Notes: generated by a model from the sequence alone, not told the origin. A stretch of DNA of 42,242 nucleotides from Nemertoderma westbladi (GCA_032718475.1 JAUCBJ010007741.1:1-42242), one strand, 5' to 3'; shown: positions 9,093-20,947, numbered from the stretch's first letter. Made by a program: numbers and translations.

Positions 9093-12000
9093 AACTTCTA
9101 CTCGGTACCTACCACACCACTGTTCCACCAACTTCTACTCGCTACCTACCACACCACTGTTCCACCAACTTCTACTCGCTACCTACCACACCACTGTTCC
9201 ACCAACTTCTACTCGCTACCTACCACACCACTGTTCCATCAACTTCTACTCGCTACCTACCACACCACGGTTCCACCAACTTCTACTCGCTACCTACCAC
9301 ACCACTGTTCCACCAACTTCTACTCGCTACCTACCACACCACTGTTCCACCAACTTCTACTCGCTACCTACCACACCACGGTTCCACCAACTTCTACTCG
9401 CTACCTACCACACCACTGTTCCACCAACTTCTACTCGCTACCTACCACACCACTGTTCCACCAACTTCTACTCGCTACCTACCACACCACTGTTCCATCA
9501 ACTTCTACTCGCTACCTACCACACCACTGTTCCACCAACTTCTACTCGCTACCTACACACCACTGTTCCACCAACTTCTACTCGCTACCTACCACACCAC
9601 TGTTCCACCAACTTCTACTCGCTACCTACCACACCTCTGTTCCACCAACTTCTACTCGGTACCTACCACACCGCCCTTCCACCAACTTCTACTCTCTACC
9701 TACCACACCACTGTTCCACCAACTTCTACTCGCTACCTACCACACCACTGTTCCACCAACTTCTACTCGCTACCTACCACACCACTGTTCCGCCAACTTC
9801 TACTCGCTACCTACCACACCACGGTTCTACCAACTTCTACTCGCTACCTACCACACCACTGTTCCACCAACTTCTACTCGCTACCTACCACACCACTGTT
9901 CCACCAACTTCTACTCGCTACCTACCACACCACTGTTCCACCAACTTCTACTCGCTACCTACCACACCGCTGTTCCACCAACTTCTACTCGCTACCTACC
10001 ACACCACTGTTCCACCAACTTCTACTCGCTACCTACCACACCACTGTTCCACCAACTTCTACTCGCTACCTACCACACCACTGTTCCACCAACTTCTACT
10101 CGCTACCTACCACACCACTGTTCCACCAACTTCTACTCGCTACCTACCACACCACTGTTCCACCAACTTCTACTCGCTACCTACCACACCACTGTTCCAC
10201 CAACTTCTACTCGCTACCTACCACACCACTGTTCCACCAACTTCTACTCGCTACCTACCACACCACTGTTCCACCAACTTCTACTCGCTACCTACCACAC
10301 CACTGTTCCACCAACTTCTACTCGCTACCTACCACACCACTGTTCCACCAACTTCTACTCGCTACCTACCACACCGCTGTTCCACCAACTTCTACTCGCT
10401 ACCTACCACACCACTGTTCCACCAACTTCTACTCGCTACCTACCACACCACTGTTCCACCAACTTCTACTCGCTACCTACCACACCACTGTTCCACCAAC
10501 TTCTACTCGCTACCTACCACACCACTGTTCTACCAATTTCTACTCGCTACCTACCACACCACTGTTCCACAAACTTCTACTCGCTACCTACCACACCACT
10601 GTTCCACCAACTTCTACTCGCTACCAACCACGCCACTGTTCCACCAACTTCTACTCGCTACCTACCACACCACTGTTCCACCACCTTCTACTCACAACCT
10701 ACCACACCACTGTTCCACCAACTTCTACTCAATACCTACCACACCACTGTTCCATAAACTTATACTCGCTACCTACACACCACGGTTCCACCAACTTCTA
10801 CTCGCTACCTACCACACCACTGTTCCACCAACTTCTACTCGCTACCTACACACCACTGTTCCACCAACTTCTACTCGCTACCTACCACACCACTGTTCCA
10901 CCAACTTCTACTCGCTACCTACCACACCGCTGTTCCACCAACTTCTACTCGCTACCTACCACACCACTGTTCCACCAATTTATACTCGCTACCTATCACA
11001 CCACTGTTCCACCAACTTCTACTCGCTACCTACCACACCACTGTTCCACCAACTTCTACTCGCTACCTACCACACCTCTGTTCCACCAACTTCTACTCGC
11101 TACCTACCACACCACGGTTCCACCAACTTCTACTCGCTACCTACCACACCACTGTTCCACCAACTTCTACTCGCTACCTACCACACCACTGTTCCACCAA
11201 CTTCTACTCGCTACCTACCACACCGCTGTTCCACCAACTTCTACTCGCTACCTACCACACCACTGTTCCACCAACTTCTACTCGCTACCTACCACACCAC
11301 TGTTCCACCAACTTCTACTCGCTACCTACCACACCACTGTTCCACCAACTTATACTCGCTACCTACCACACCACTGTTCCACCAACTTCTACTCGCTACC
11401 TACCACACCACTGTTCCACCAACTTCTACTCGCTACCTACCACACCACGGTTCCACCAACTTCTACTCGCTACCTACCACACCACTGTTCCACCAACTTC
11501 TACTCGCTACCTACCACACCACTGTTCCACCAACTTCTACTCGCTACCTACACACCACTGTTCCACCAACTTCTACTCGCTACCTACCACACCACTGTTC
11601 CACCAACTTGTACTCGCTACCTACACACCACTGTTCCACCAACTTCTACTCGCTACCTACCACACCACTGTTCCACCAACTTCTACTCGCTACCTACCAC
11701 ACCGCTGTTCCACCAACTTCTACTCGCTACCTACCACACCACTGTTCCACCAATTTATACTCGCTACCTATCACACCACTGTTCCACCAACTTCTACTCG
11801 CTACCTACCACACCACTGTTCCACCAACTTCTACTCGCTACCTACCACACCTCTGTTCCACCAACTTCTACTCGCTACCTACCACACCACGGTTCCACCA
11901 ACTTCTACTCGCTACCTACCACACCACTGTTCCACCAACTTCTACTCGCTACCTACCACACCACTGTTCCACCAACTTCTACTCGCTACCTACACACCAC

Positions 12001-14490
12001 TGTTCCACCAACTTCTACTCGCTACCTACCACACCACTGTTCCACCAACTTCTACTCGCTACCTACCACACCGCTGTTCCACCAACTTCTACTCGCTACC
12101 TACCACACCGCTGTTCCACCAACTTCTACTCGCTACCTACCACACCACTGTTCCACCAACTTCTACTCGCTACCTACCACACCACTGTTCCACCAACTTC
12201 TACTCGCTACCTACCATTCCACTGTTCCACCAACTTCTACTCGCTACCTACCACACCACTGTTCCACCAACTTCTACTCGCTACCTACCACACCACTGTT
12301 CCACCAACTTCTACTCGCTACCTACCACACCACTGTTCCACCAACTTCTACTCGCTACCTACCACACCACGGTTCCACCAACTTCTACTCGCTACCTACC
12401 ACACCACTGTTCCACCAACTTCTACTCGCTACCTACCACACCACTGTTCCTCCAACTTCTACTCGCTACCTACCACACCACTGTTCCACCAACATCTACT
12501 CGCTACCTACCACACCACTGTTCCACCAACTTCTACTCGCTACCTACCACACCACTGTTCCACCAACTTCTACTCGCTACCTACCACACCACTGTTCCAC
12601 CAACTTCTACTCGCTACCTACCACACCACTGTTCCACCAACTTCTACTCGCTACCTACCACACCACTGTTCTACCAATTTCTACTCGCTACCTACCACAC
12701 CACTGTTCCACAAACTTCTACTCGCTACCTACCACACCACTGTTCCATCAACTTCTACTCGCTACCTACCACGCCACTGTTCCACCAACTTCTACTCGCT
12801 ACCTACCACACCACTGTTCCACCACCTTCTACTCACAACCTACCACACCACTGTTCCACCAACTTCTACTCAATACCTACCACACCACTGTTCCACCAAC
12901 TTCTACTCGCTACCTATCATACCACTGTTCCACCAACTTCTACTCGCTACCAACCACACCACTGTTCCACCAACTTCTACTCGCTACCTATCACACCACT
13001 GTTCCATAAACTTATACTCGCTACCTACACACCACGGTTCCACCAACTTCTACTCGCTACCTACCACACCACTGTTCCACCAACTTCTACTCGCTACCTA
13101 CCACACCACTGTTCCACCAACTTCTACTCGCTACCTACCACACCACTGTTCCACCAACTTCTACTCGCTACCTACCACACCGCTGTTCCACCAACTTCTA
13201 CTCGCTACCTACCACACCACTGTTCCACCAATTTATACTCGCTACCTATCACACCACTGTTCCACCAACTTCTACTCGCTACCTACCACACCACTGTTCC
13301 ACCAACTTCTACTCGCTACCTACCACACCTCTGTTCCACCAACTTCTACTCGCTACCTACCACACCACGGTTCCACCAACTTCTACTCGCTACCTACCAC
13401 ACCACTGTTCCACCAACTTCTACTCGCTACCTACCACACCACTGTTCCACCAACTTCTACTCGCTACCTACCACACCGCTGTTCCACCAACTTCTACTCG
13501 CTACCTACCACACCGCTGTTCCACCAACTTCTACTCGCTACCTACCACACCGCTGTTCCACCAACTTCTACTCGCTACCTACCACACCACGGTTCCACCA
13601 ACTTCTACTCGCTACCTACCACACCACTGTTCCACCAACTTCTACTCGCTACCTACCACACCACTGTTCCACCAACTTCTACTCGCTACCTACCACACCG
13701 CTGTTCCACCAACTTCTACTCGCTACCTACCACACCGCTGTTCCACCAACTTCTACTCGCTACCTACCACACCACGGTTCCACCAACTTCTACTCGCTAC
13801 CTACCACACCGCTGTTCCACCAACTTCTACTCGCTACCTACCACACCGCCCTTCCACCAACTTCTACTCGCTACCTACCACACCGCCCTTCCACCAACTT
13901 CTACTCGCTACCTACCACACCGCTGTTCCACCAACTTCTACTCGCTACCTACCACACCACGGTTCCACCAACTTCTACTCGCTACCTACCACACCACTGT
14001 TCCACCAACTTCTACTCGCTACCTACCACACCGCTGTTCCACCAACTTCTACTCGCTACCTATCATACCACTGTTCCACCAACTTCTACTCGCTACCTAT
14101 CACACCACTGTTCCACCAACTTCTACTCGCTACCTACCACACCACGGTTCCACCAACTTCTACTCGCTACCTACCACACCGCTGTTCCACCAACTTCTAC
14201 TCGCTACCTACCACACCACTGTTCCACCAACTTCTACTCGCTACCTACCACACCACGGTTCCACCAACTTCTACTCGCTACCTACCACACCGCTGTTCCA
14301 CCAACTTCTACTCGCTACCTACCACACCACTGTTCCACCAACTTCTACTCGCTACCTACCACACCACGGTTCCACCAACTTCTACTCGCTACCTACCACA
14401 CCACGGTTCCACCAACTTCTACTCGCTACCAACCACACCACTGTTCCACCAACTTCTACTCGCTACCTACCACACCACTGTTCCACCATC
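9093..14490 (+). repeat. 37-bp satellite array, about 145 copies
   Basis: The unit is 37 bases with core CACCACTGTTCCACCAACTT followed by CTACTCGCTACCTAC. It is C-rich on this strand. Most copies differ by single substitutions (cactg/cacgg/cgctg variants), and some are 36 bases because one base is lost in CTACCTACCACACC, for example near 9550, 10770, 11550 and 11985. Higher-order structure is visible: variant words at 10530 and 10681 recur 2141 bases later at 12671 and 12822. The open frames over it (from 9023 and 11608) exist because the repeat has no stop in any forward frame. The first uses a TTG rather than an ATG, so I do not call a protein. Confidence 0.97.
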
Positions 14491-15220
14491 GTCTTCATAT
14501 TTTAGTTTTTAGGCATTATTTAAATTACTCCCATAAACCCCATGTATTTAATTATTCTTGGATTAAAGATGCGAAAAATAATAAAATAACTTTATATAGG
14601 TGATTATATTGATTCTACATTCGCGTATCGTATTATACCATATTGTACAATATTTCTGTACTAGTGGTAGTTTCTCTTCATTAAATAATTTTGCAGTACT
14701 CCCTACTTCATTAGTAGCTGCAATATTCCTAGTTGGTAACCTTTAGTGCAATTTACCTGATATATTTGGGTGTTTGATTTTTTTATTGTGTTTTGCAGTA
14801 ACTTTATTTATTTTGGTGAATTATTTATATATCTTCTCATAACTTATAGTAAACAATTGTTTATTTAATACGTTCATTTGTTTCGAGTCTTTTTCTTATA
14901 AACTGCTCACGCCTTCAAGCATCGCTTTTCTCGAGGTATCAGAAATCTAAATCGAATATCGTGTGTTCAGTTCGCCGTCTCTGATCTCATGTATCTCTTG
15001 GCCTAAATAAGTAAATTGAATTGAACGCTGGTTTAATCTATTACACACATGGTACTACACACATTGGAGAAATGACTCATTTGCTACTAAATACATAGCG
15101 GCGCCAGTGTTGATAAGTTGTTATATACACGAAGTTGCGCCTACGCGCAGCACTTGACATAAACTTATGTTAAGTGTCAACTCTAAATAATTATAAGCAA
15201 AATCGAAGCAGATGTCCCCG
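14491..15220. other. AT-rich spacer, no gene seen
   Basis: No ORF of note or RNA gene was found between the satellite and the foldback repeats. A short aagtaaattgaattgaac tract near 15009 resembles the simple tails of retroelements, but nothing more can be supported. Confidence 0.4.
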
Positions 15221-15224
15221 AATC

Positions 15225-15700
15225 GCTTTACCACCCAGAGGGAAACTGAGTAACTGCCGTCGATGTTAGACCTCACAAAAACTCAGTCTGAGGTCTAGAA
15301 TGTATACCAGGTATCAACCAGGGAGAAAGGATTATAACAATAATACAAAATGGCTGAAGGTCGTCATTTCAGACATTTCTAAAATGTTTTCATTACAGCC
15401 CTATAGCGGTAGAGTGGAGAACAGCCAGGAATTACCGACCCAAGAGTGACGCAACCTATGGATGGTCTGCAGTCTAGCATGTGCGCCATTGTTACAGTTT
15501 GAACGGATCATAAATAACAGAATGGGTCAAGGATTTCACTTTCATACATTTTGCCCTCTAGCGGCAGACTAGAGAACTCCAGCCGGGATAGCCCCCTTTG
15601 AATGACACAGCTAATGGTCTAGTACTAATCTGCCAAGTTTCAGCTTGATCGGATTAGAAGCAAAGAAATAGGGGGACATTAAATGTTGAAATGAAAAAAA
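15225..15700 (+). repeat. Diverged tandem modules with CTCTAGCGGCAGACT core
   Basis: Successive modules carry recognisable versions of one core: CCACCCAGAGGGAAACTGAG near 15230, GCCCTATAGCGGTAGAGTGG near 15399 and GCCCTCTAGCGGCAGACTAG near 15553. The last continues into tctgccaagtttcagcttgatcggatt and gcaaagaaatagggggacatt. The third module (about 15550-15690) is the inverted counterpart of 16114-16256. The spacing of about 150-170 bases and decaying identity point to an old tandem-module repeat. Confidence 0.65.
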
Positions 15701-15853
15701 AATAAAATATAATTATATTTAAGCTAATTTACACTCTATAGACAAAGTCAAGGCTTCTTTTTTAAAGCGAGCTCTAAGCCTTCATAAGAATACCCTAAAC
15801 AGCCACTTGTGTCATGAAAAACACTTGATGTAAGAAATAGTTGTGGGGCGAGC

Positions 15854-16345
15854 CACGAAGTTGGCGGAGCCTTAGCGAATTGACACTGTTAGGGGGTGGG
15901 TCAATTTATGCAAATAGTTGTCGTCGTCGTTGTCGTCGTCGTTGTCGTCGTCGTCGTCGTCGTCGTTACGATTTTGACATGCTAATAACTTTGTCGGATT
16001 TAAAGCTGCCAAGTTGAAAATTTGTAGGTATCAATATGAGCAAAAGTTGAGATTTTTGAGAGACTTTCAGACACCATCAGTGCAATGGTCTCCCGCTAGA
16101 GGGCCACATGTCTAAACATTAAATGCCCTCCCATTTCTTTGCTTTTAATCCGTTTAAGCTGAAACTTGGCAGATATGTATTAGACCATTAGCTGTGACTT
16201 TCAAAGGAGGCGAATCCATCTGCAGTTCTCCAGTCTGCCGCTAGAGGGCCAACGTGACTATTTGCATAAATTGACCTACCCCCTAACAGTGTCAATTCGC
16301 TAAGGCTCTGCCAACTTCGTGCTGCGCGAAGTCCCCACTTCGTGT
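15854..16345. mobile_element. Foldback element with 65-bp inverted arms
   Basis: Positions 15854-15918 and 16257-16321 are inverted copies with about two mismatches (starting CACGAAGTTGGC and ending atttatgcaaatagt). The interior holds a GTC/GTT microsatellite (about 15919-15966) and one CTCTAGCGGCAGACT module in reverse. The right arm continues into GCTGCGCGAAG and CCCCACTTCGTGT, the end motif seen in the dispersed repeats at 3140, 4427 and 5980. There is no coding capacity; it is probably non-autonomous. Confidence 0.7.
15919..15966 (+). repeat. TCG/TTG trinucleotide microsatellite
   Basis: A run of tcgtcgtcgttg-type triplets lies directly inside the left arm of the foldback element. It is not in a supported reading frame. 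Confidence 0.85.
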
Positions 16346-16447
16346 CCATTGGGTCTACACTAGTGGTAACTGACGCACTATCAACATACCGAGACGTAAC
16401 AAACAGCAAAATCGCTGATATCGATTCGGCTTTCTGGGGTTCTCCAG

Positions 16448-17335
16448 GAAGTGGACGGGTGCTAACCAGACCTGCAGACATGTCACCACGAGGTTCAGCA
16501 TACTGTACATGGATTCCACCAGAATTGGACGGGTGCTAACCAGACCTGCAGACATGTCACCACGAGGTTCAGCATACTGTACATGGATTCCACCAGAATT
16601 GGACGGGTGCTAACCAGACCTGCAGACATGTCACCACGAGGTTCAGCATTCTGTTCGTGGATTCCACCAGAAGTGGACGGGTGCTAACCAGACCTGCAGA
16701 CATGTCACCACGAGGTTCAGCATACTGTACATGGATTCCACCAGAAGTGGACGGGTGCTAACCAGACCTGCAGACATGTCACCACGAGGTTCAGCATACT
16801 GTACATGGATTCCACCAGAATTGGACGGGTGCTAACCAGACCTGCAGACATGTCACCACGAGCTTCAGCATACTGTACATGGATTCCACCAGAATTGGAC
16901 GGGTGCTAACCAGACCTGCAGACATGTCACCACGAGGTTCAGCATACTGTACATGGATTCCACCAGAATTGGACGGGTGCTAACCAGACCTGCAGACATG
17001 TCACCACGAGGTTCAGCATACTGTACATGGATTCCACCAGAAGTGGACGGGTGCTAACCAGACCTGCAGACATGTCACCACGAGGTTCAGCATACTGTAC
17101 ATGGATTCCACCAGAAGTGGACGGGTGCTAACCAGACCTGCAGACATGTCACCACGAGGTTCAGCATACTGTACATGGATTCCACCAGAATTGGACGGGT
17201 GCTAACCAGACCTGCAGACATGTCACCACGAGGTTCAGCATACTGTACATGGATTCCACCAGAAGTGGACGGGTGCTAACCAGACCTGCAGACATGTCAC
17301 CACGAGGTTCAGCATACTGTACATGGATTCCACCA
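16448..17335 (+). repeat. 74-bp tandem array, 12 copies
   Basis: The unit, starting GAAGTGGACGGGTGCTAACC, repeats exactly every 74 bases (starts at 16448, 16522, 16596 and so on to 17262). Copies are nearly identical: the main variants are gaag/gaat at the start, one CATTCTGTTCGTGG copy near 16647 and one agcttc copy near 16860. Low divergence implies recent expansion or gene conversion. The unit is not a multiple of three and short frames across it are not credible genes. The array starts about 100 bases after the foldback element. Confidence 0.95.
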
Positions 17336-17935
17336 TAGAATACGCTGTTCCAAACATTTCCACCACCACACTATCCTCTCTATGCAGTGGGACAGCCACA
17401 TTGTATCACCTTCTGGACTATAGGACTCTAGTTTCCAACTCTAGAGGCCGGTAAATGAATGGGCAGTTGCACTACTTTTTTACGTGCCCCACGGCCCAGG
17501 TTCTATAATCGTGATTATTTGGACCATCTCCCCAAAGCTGAGTTCCCCGGTAACGCTACCCTACAGATATTGCCCATGTTACAATCTTTCAATTTTACCC
17601 CGCGTGGGGGTGAATATTATAATCGTGATCAAAATCCAAAAAAACATTTGTATACAGCAAATTAATTAATTTTAGCGAGCCATAAAAACTTTTGAAAATT
17701 TTAGCACAAAAAATATTGTAGATGGGAGCCAGAATGTAATTATTACATCATCCTTAACCACTTGGTGGTCATTGTACTTTATACTTCTCCTCTAGTTGGG
17801 ATGACCATCATTGACCATCGAATAATATATTAATGAGAAACATCAACTCAATTATTACTATGTCGACCACATTTCTCTGCCAAACACTCGAGCGATATTT
17901 TCTCCCCACGGCAGCACCCCTGACCCTGGCCTGGT
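17336..17935. other. Unique spacer, no gene seen
   Basis: I see no convincing coding exon. Short frames near 17459-17669 overlap in two frames and share no known motif. The word ataatcgtgat occurs at about 17506 and 17610. Confidence 0.4.
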
Positions 17936-17944
17936 GGTCCGCAC

Positions 17945-18080
17945 TTCATATATATATAACTTATTATATTATATTCATTATTATTCATTATTACTTCATA
18001 TATACAGTATATATATATATAACTTCATTATTATTCATTATTACTTCATATATATATAATAAATTCATTATTATTACGTT
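17945..18080 (+). repeat. AT-rich simple repeat, partly duplicated
   Basis: A block of tatatata and ttcattattattcatt words is duplicated head to tail (about 17960-18000 and 18015-18060). It is low-complexity DNA and the small frame over it is not a gene. Confidence 0.7.
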
Positions 18081-18479
18081 CAGTTATTACTGTTAATTGC
18101 TATTAGCAATTATTACCGATTATGTCCAGTCTGTCACCCCACAGCCTCGGTGAATAATTTACGATTATTAAAAATAACTCTTGACTCCCTGCCAGCGAAT
18201 AAATCACATTTTCTACAGACAGCATACTGTATACAAATATACAGCTGATCCGTTCAACACATTATAAGTCTTTTTCACACATAGAGTTTTCGTTTTCTTC
18301 GACCTTAAGGCCTGGGATTATACACAAAGATTCACGATTTATTTCCCGTGCGATCCCCCCAGAACCCTACTCCCCAGAGCAAACTGTGACTCATTATGGA
18401 CCGTGTATGTATGCAATACAGTGAAGCACCCTGGCTAGTTCCCTTTAAAGCATTCCTGCTGAAACGATAACTAACCTAG

Positions 18480-18566
18480 CCCCCTGCAAGGATCGAACCC
18501 ACCACCTCCGGAGCGATGTAAATTCAAGGCAACGTGTTAAACCCCTTACGCCAAGTTGAGATATTA
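18480..18566 (-). repeat. tRNA-derived SINE head (minus strand)
   Basis: Read on the minus strand, TGGCGTAAGGGG (18542-18553) resembles a Pol III A box and GGGTTCGATCC (18490-18500) is a good B box, about 40 bases apart. The acceptor ends do not pair as a functional tRNA would, so I call a SINE promoter rather than a tRNA gene. Confidence 0.5.
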
Positions 18567-18769
18567 GTATCTGCAAGGTTTTCTGATATTCTTGTGTTTT
18601 TTGTGAATGTTATATGATATCCATTACCTGTAAAATAAAGCTCTAATTGTATTTTTTTTAATCTAACTTCATACAGTATGTGTAGGCCTACCCTTGATGT
18701 TTGCTATATAGCCGAATTCTCTGTAAATGGACAGGCTCCAACCATCCACAATATTTCAAGTTGATTCAA

Positions 18770-19112
18770 CATCCTTGTTTAGCATCTATTTTTATTGTGC
18801 GGGGGAGGGGGGGGCATAATCTCAGAGCTTTGCGTATGGATACCGCATTTCAACGACTGTCGACTTAGGCTTGGAGGTTAAATTGCTACATATGTATGTA
18901 GTTTCCAAAAAGTTTAAAATAATATTCCCATAGGGAACACAGTCAGTTCTCCAGACTGTCGCTAGAGGGCGAGATGGCCGAAAGTGATAATCGTCTCCCA
19001 TTCCATTGTTTATAATCAATTAAAACCCGTCATTGCTGTCTGACTACCGGTTCAAGGGTTTCTGCTCTAACGCGCTTCTGGCGTAGCGTAAAGACCCCAT
19101 GATCGTGTAATT
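18770..19112 (-). repeat. Member of the CTAGCGGCAGACT module family
   Basis: The sequence near 18951-18972 (gttctccagactgtcgctag) matches the reversed module at 16236-16252. It is followed by the end motif gcgtagcgtaaagaccccat and gatcgtgt (19080-19108). A G-tract lies at about 18802-18814. This is a non-coding repeat ending roughly 60 bases before the secreted-peptide gene. Confidence 0.55.
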
Positions 19113-19171
19113 GGTCGTTTACAATTTACAGTAGCAAAAACTGATCAAGTCTAATATATAAACTATACAAA

Positions 19172-19814
19172 ATGACCTTTAACTTGATATTAGGCCTACC
19201 TGTCGTTATGTTAAACATCTGGATGACCCTTGGAGGGACTCTCCCTCACTATGATGTTGACAAGTTTGAGGCTGACGGATTCCTGGACATTATGAAGCGA
19301 GAACATGGATTGTTTGCTCCAGATAGGTGTTCGCCCAATTCTTGTACGGAATGCTGCTCCAAGGTTTGTAGTTCGAATGGCCAGTTAAGCGCGTTAAGGT
19401 AGGTGATAATGAGCTACGATGTATGGTATAGCTACTTTTAGGAACAATTTACTTAATTATCTGGACATTTCTTATGGTCTGCAGTGTCTCCTATAAACAA
19501 TCATTTATTTTCTCTAAGGTCTGTATTTTGGAAGGATGTATTAAATATTATTTTCATAAATATTATTTTTCTTTCATACTATTTACAGATATTTATAGTA
19601 AAAATAATACAGAACATTAAATTGGATTGAGTGATTATATATTAATTGTTATAGGATAACAATGGATGAATGTTTGTTTTTATTCTAGAACGATTATTTT
19701 TCTCAAGACTGCCCTACGTGGGCTCCCCCGTGTAATGAGGAGGAACTAGGGGAATGGGACGCGGGCTATAATTCGTTAGATAACTATTCTTATAAATGCA
19801 GCAGACACTGTTGA
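19172..19814 (+). CDS. Small secreted cysteine-rich precursor, two exons joined 19172-19363 and 19689-19814
   Basis: Exon 1 begins at an ATG with A at -3 and encodes a hydrophobic leader (residues 1 to about 22), an acidic stretch, a Lys-Arg pair at 42-43, then C53, C58, C61 and C62. The donor is AAG/GTTTGT after 19363 (phase 0), the acceptor is TTTTTATTCTAG before 19689, and the stop is at 19812-19814, giving 105 residues. Exon 2 adds C72, C79, C101 and C105, so there are eight cysteines spaced x4, x2, 0, x9, x6, x21, x3, ending on the last one. Reading through the intron instead gives a frame that stops after residue 76. An even cysteine number, a leader and a dibasic site suggest processing to a disulfide-bonded extracellular peptide. 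I do not recognise the family; hormone, defence or structural roles are all open. A more distal donor at 19399 also exists but yields a tail without cysteines. Confidence 0.6.
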
Positions 19815-19969
19815 TCTAATTGAGTCGGAACTAAAGAACAATGTCTGTCTTTGTCAATGTTTATCTCTAAGACAATATTTTATATCATATGTTATCTTTG
19901 GTGATAGTGTAGGCCTAATTTATGTAGGCGAATTATGTATAATAACTATTTACATACTTGTGTGTAAAG

Positions 19970-20078
19970 TAGCACTTTACATTTGTGATGATCCGAGTGG
20001 CTTTGTTACACGAACGAACGTTAGTGAGTGAGTGAAAATAAAGCCACGAGGATCAGAACACTGTAAAGTACTTTGCAA
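19970..20078. repeat. Imperfect inverted repeat in the 3' region of the secreted-peptide gene
   Basis: The left arm (GTAAAGTAGCACTTTACATT to GGCTTT, 19967-20005) pairs with the right arm (AAAGCCACGAGGATCAG to GTAAAGTACTTTG, 20041-20075). An AATAAA at 20037-20042 lies at the inner edge of the right arm and could serve as the poly(A) signal of the upstream gene. It is probably a foldback transposon remnant. Confidence 0.5.
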
Positions 20079-20350
20079 CAAGTAAGTATGTTGTTTTATT
20101 CCAAAATTTTAACATTACGAAATGATTGTACGTCATATACATTATAAGTGATAGAAACTGCAAAAATTAAATTAGTTGTTGTATAAATAAATGTAAAAAT
20201 GACATAAATTATGTTATAAATAAGTTAGCTTATATTTATGGTGGTGTTTGGAGCCATGTTAATAATTTAGCTACTGGTTATTAATAGCTATACCCCGCCC
20301 ACCGGTAGGTAATGCAGTAAGCCTATCTGGCTGTCAGGCAAATTTCCACC

Positions 20351-20441
20351 TATTGTTTACGTGGTAACCAAGGACGGCGTTAAGTAATGTCCCCTTAGTG
20401 GACATTACTTAACGCCGTCATTGGTTACCACGTAAACAATA
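20351..20441. mobile_element. 91-bp near-perfect palindrome, hairpin MITE-like
   Basis: The arms (TATTGTTTACGTGGTAACCA outermost) of about 43 bases are complementary with one or two mismatches around a short centre near 20393-20399. Outer TA dinucleotides on both sides would fit a TA target site. It has no coding capacity. It could alternatively be transcribed as a long hairpin RNA precursor. Confidence 0.65.
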
Positions 20442-20635
20442 ACACCAAATACAATACTAAATGTACAGGCCAATACAATGCTGTAATGTCCTCTAAAGTT
20501 GTAAAGTACTAAATAACAACTCGCTGTTAATAATACTAAGTAATGAGTATTTTAGTATTTGAGTATTTTAAACCAGAATTCAACCCCCCTTTTTTTAATT
20601 TTGTTATAAATAAATAATTGAATCGAAATTTAGAT

Positions 20636-20695
20636 ACTGTCTGAGACAGTCTGACAGTATCTGTCTGTCTGTCTGTCAGTATACTGTCTGACAGT
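20636..20695. repeat. CTGT microsatellite with flanking inverted words
   Basis: Perfect CTGT repeats (20661-20677) are flanked by ACTGTCTGAGACAGT and ATACTGTCTGACAGT, so the tract can fold on itself. No gene. Confidence 0.7.
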
Positions 20696-20947
20696 AGTTA
20701 GTAATATCAGCGAAAAATAAATCAATCTAAACTAAAACGATGAGGCAAGCACATTATTTAATTTTAAACAACAAACACAAAGTAAAAATGGCAGACCTAC
20801 ACTAACGTGTGTATAGTATGTTTCGAGTTTTATATTGCACGAACAACCAGAACTGATAATGACAAACTGATATTGTATTTGGAATTAGTGTATGCAAATT
20901 GATCAAAAATTTTATTTTATGGTGTAATGTTTAGAAAAATTTAAATT

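Noticed and set aside
9023-13009. 1328-codon open frame as a giant repetitive protein gene
   Set aside because: It begins with TTG, lies over a 37-bp satellite and is open only because the unit has no stop. There is no leader, domain or independent coding evidence.
11608-14505. 965-codon open frame as a second repetitive protein gene
   Set aside because: Same satellite in another phase; it overlaps the first frame and starts at a TTG that exists only through a substitution in one repeat unit.
19155-19162. TATA box of the secreted-peptide gene
   Set aside because: TATATAAA lies only about 10 bases before the ATG, so transcription from it would start past the start codon.
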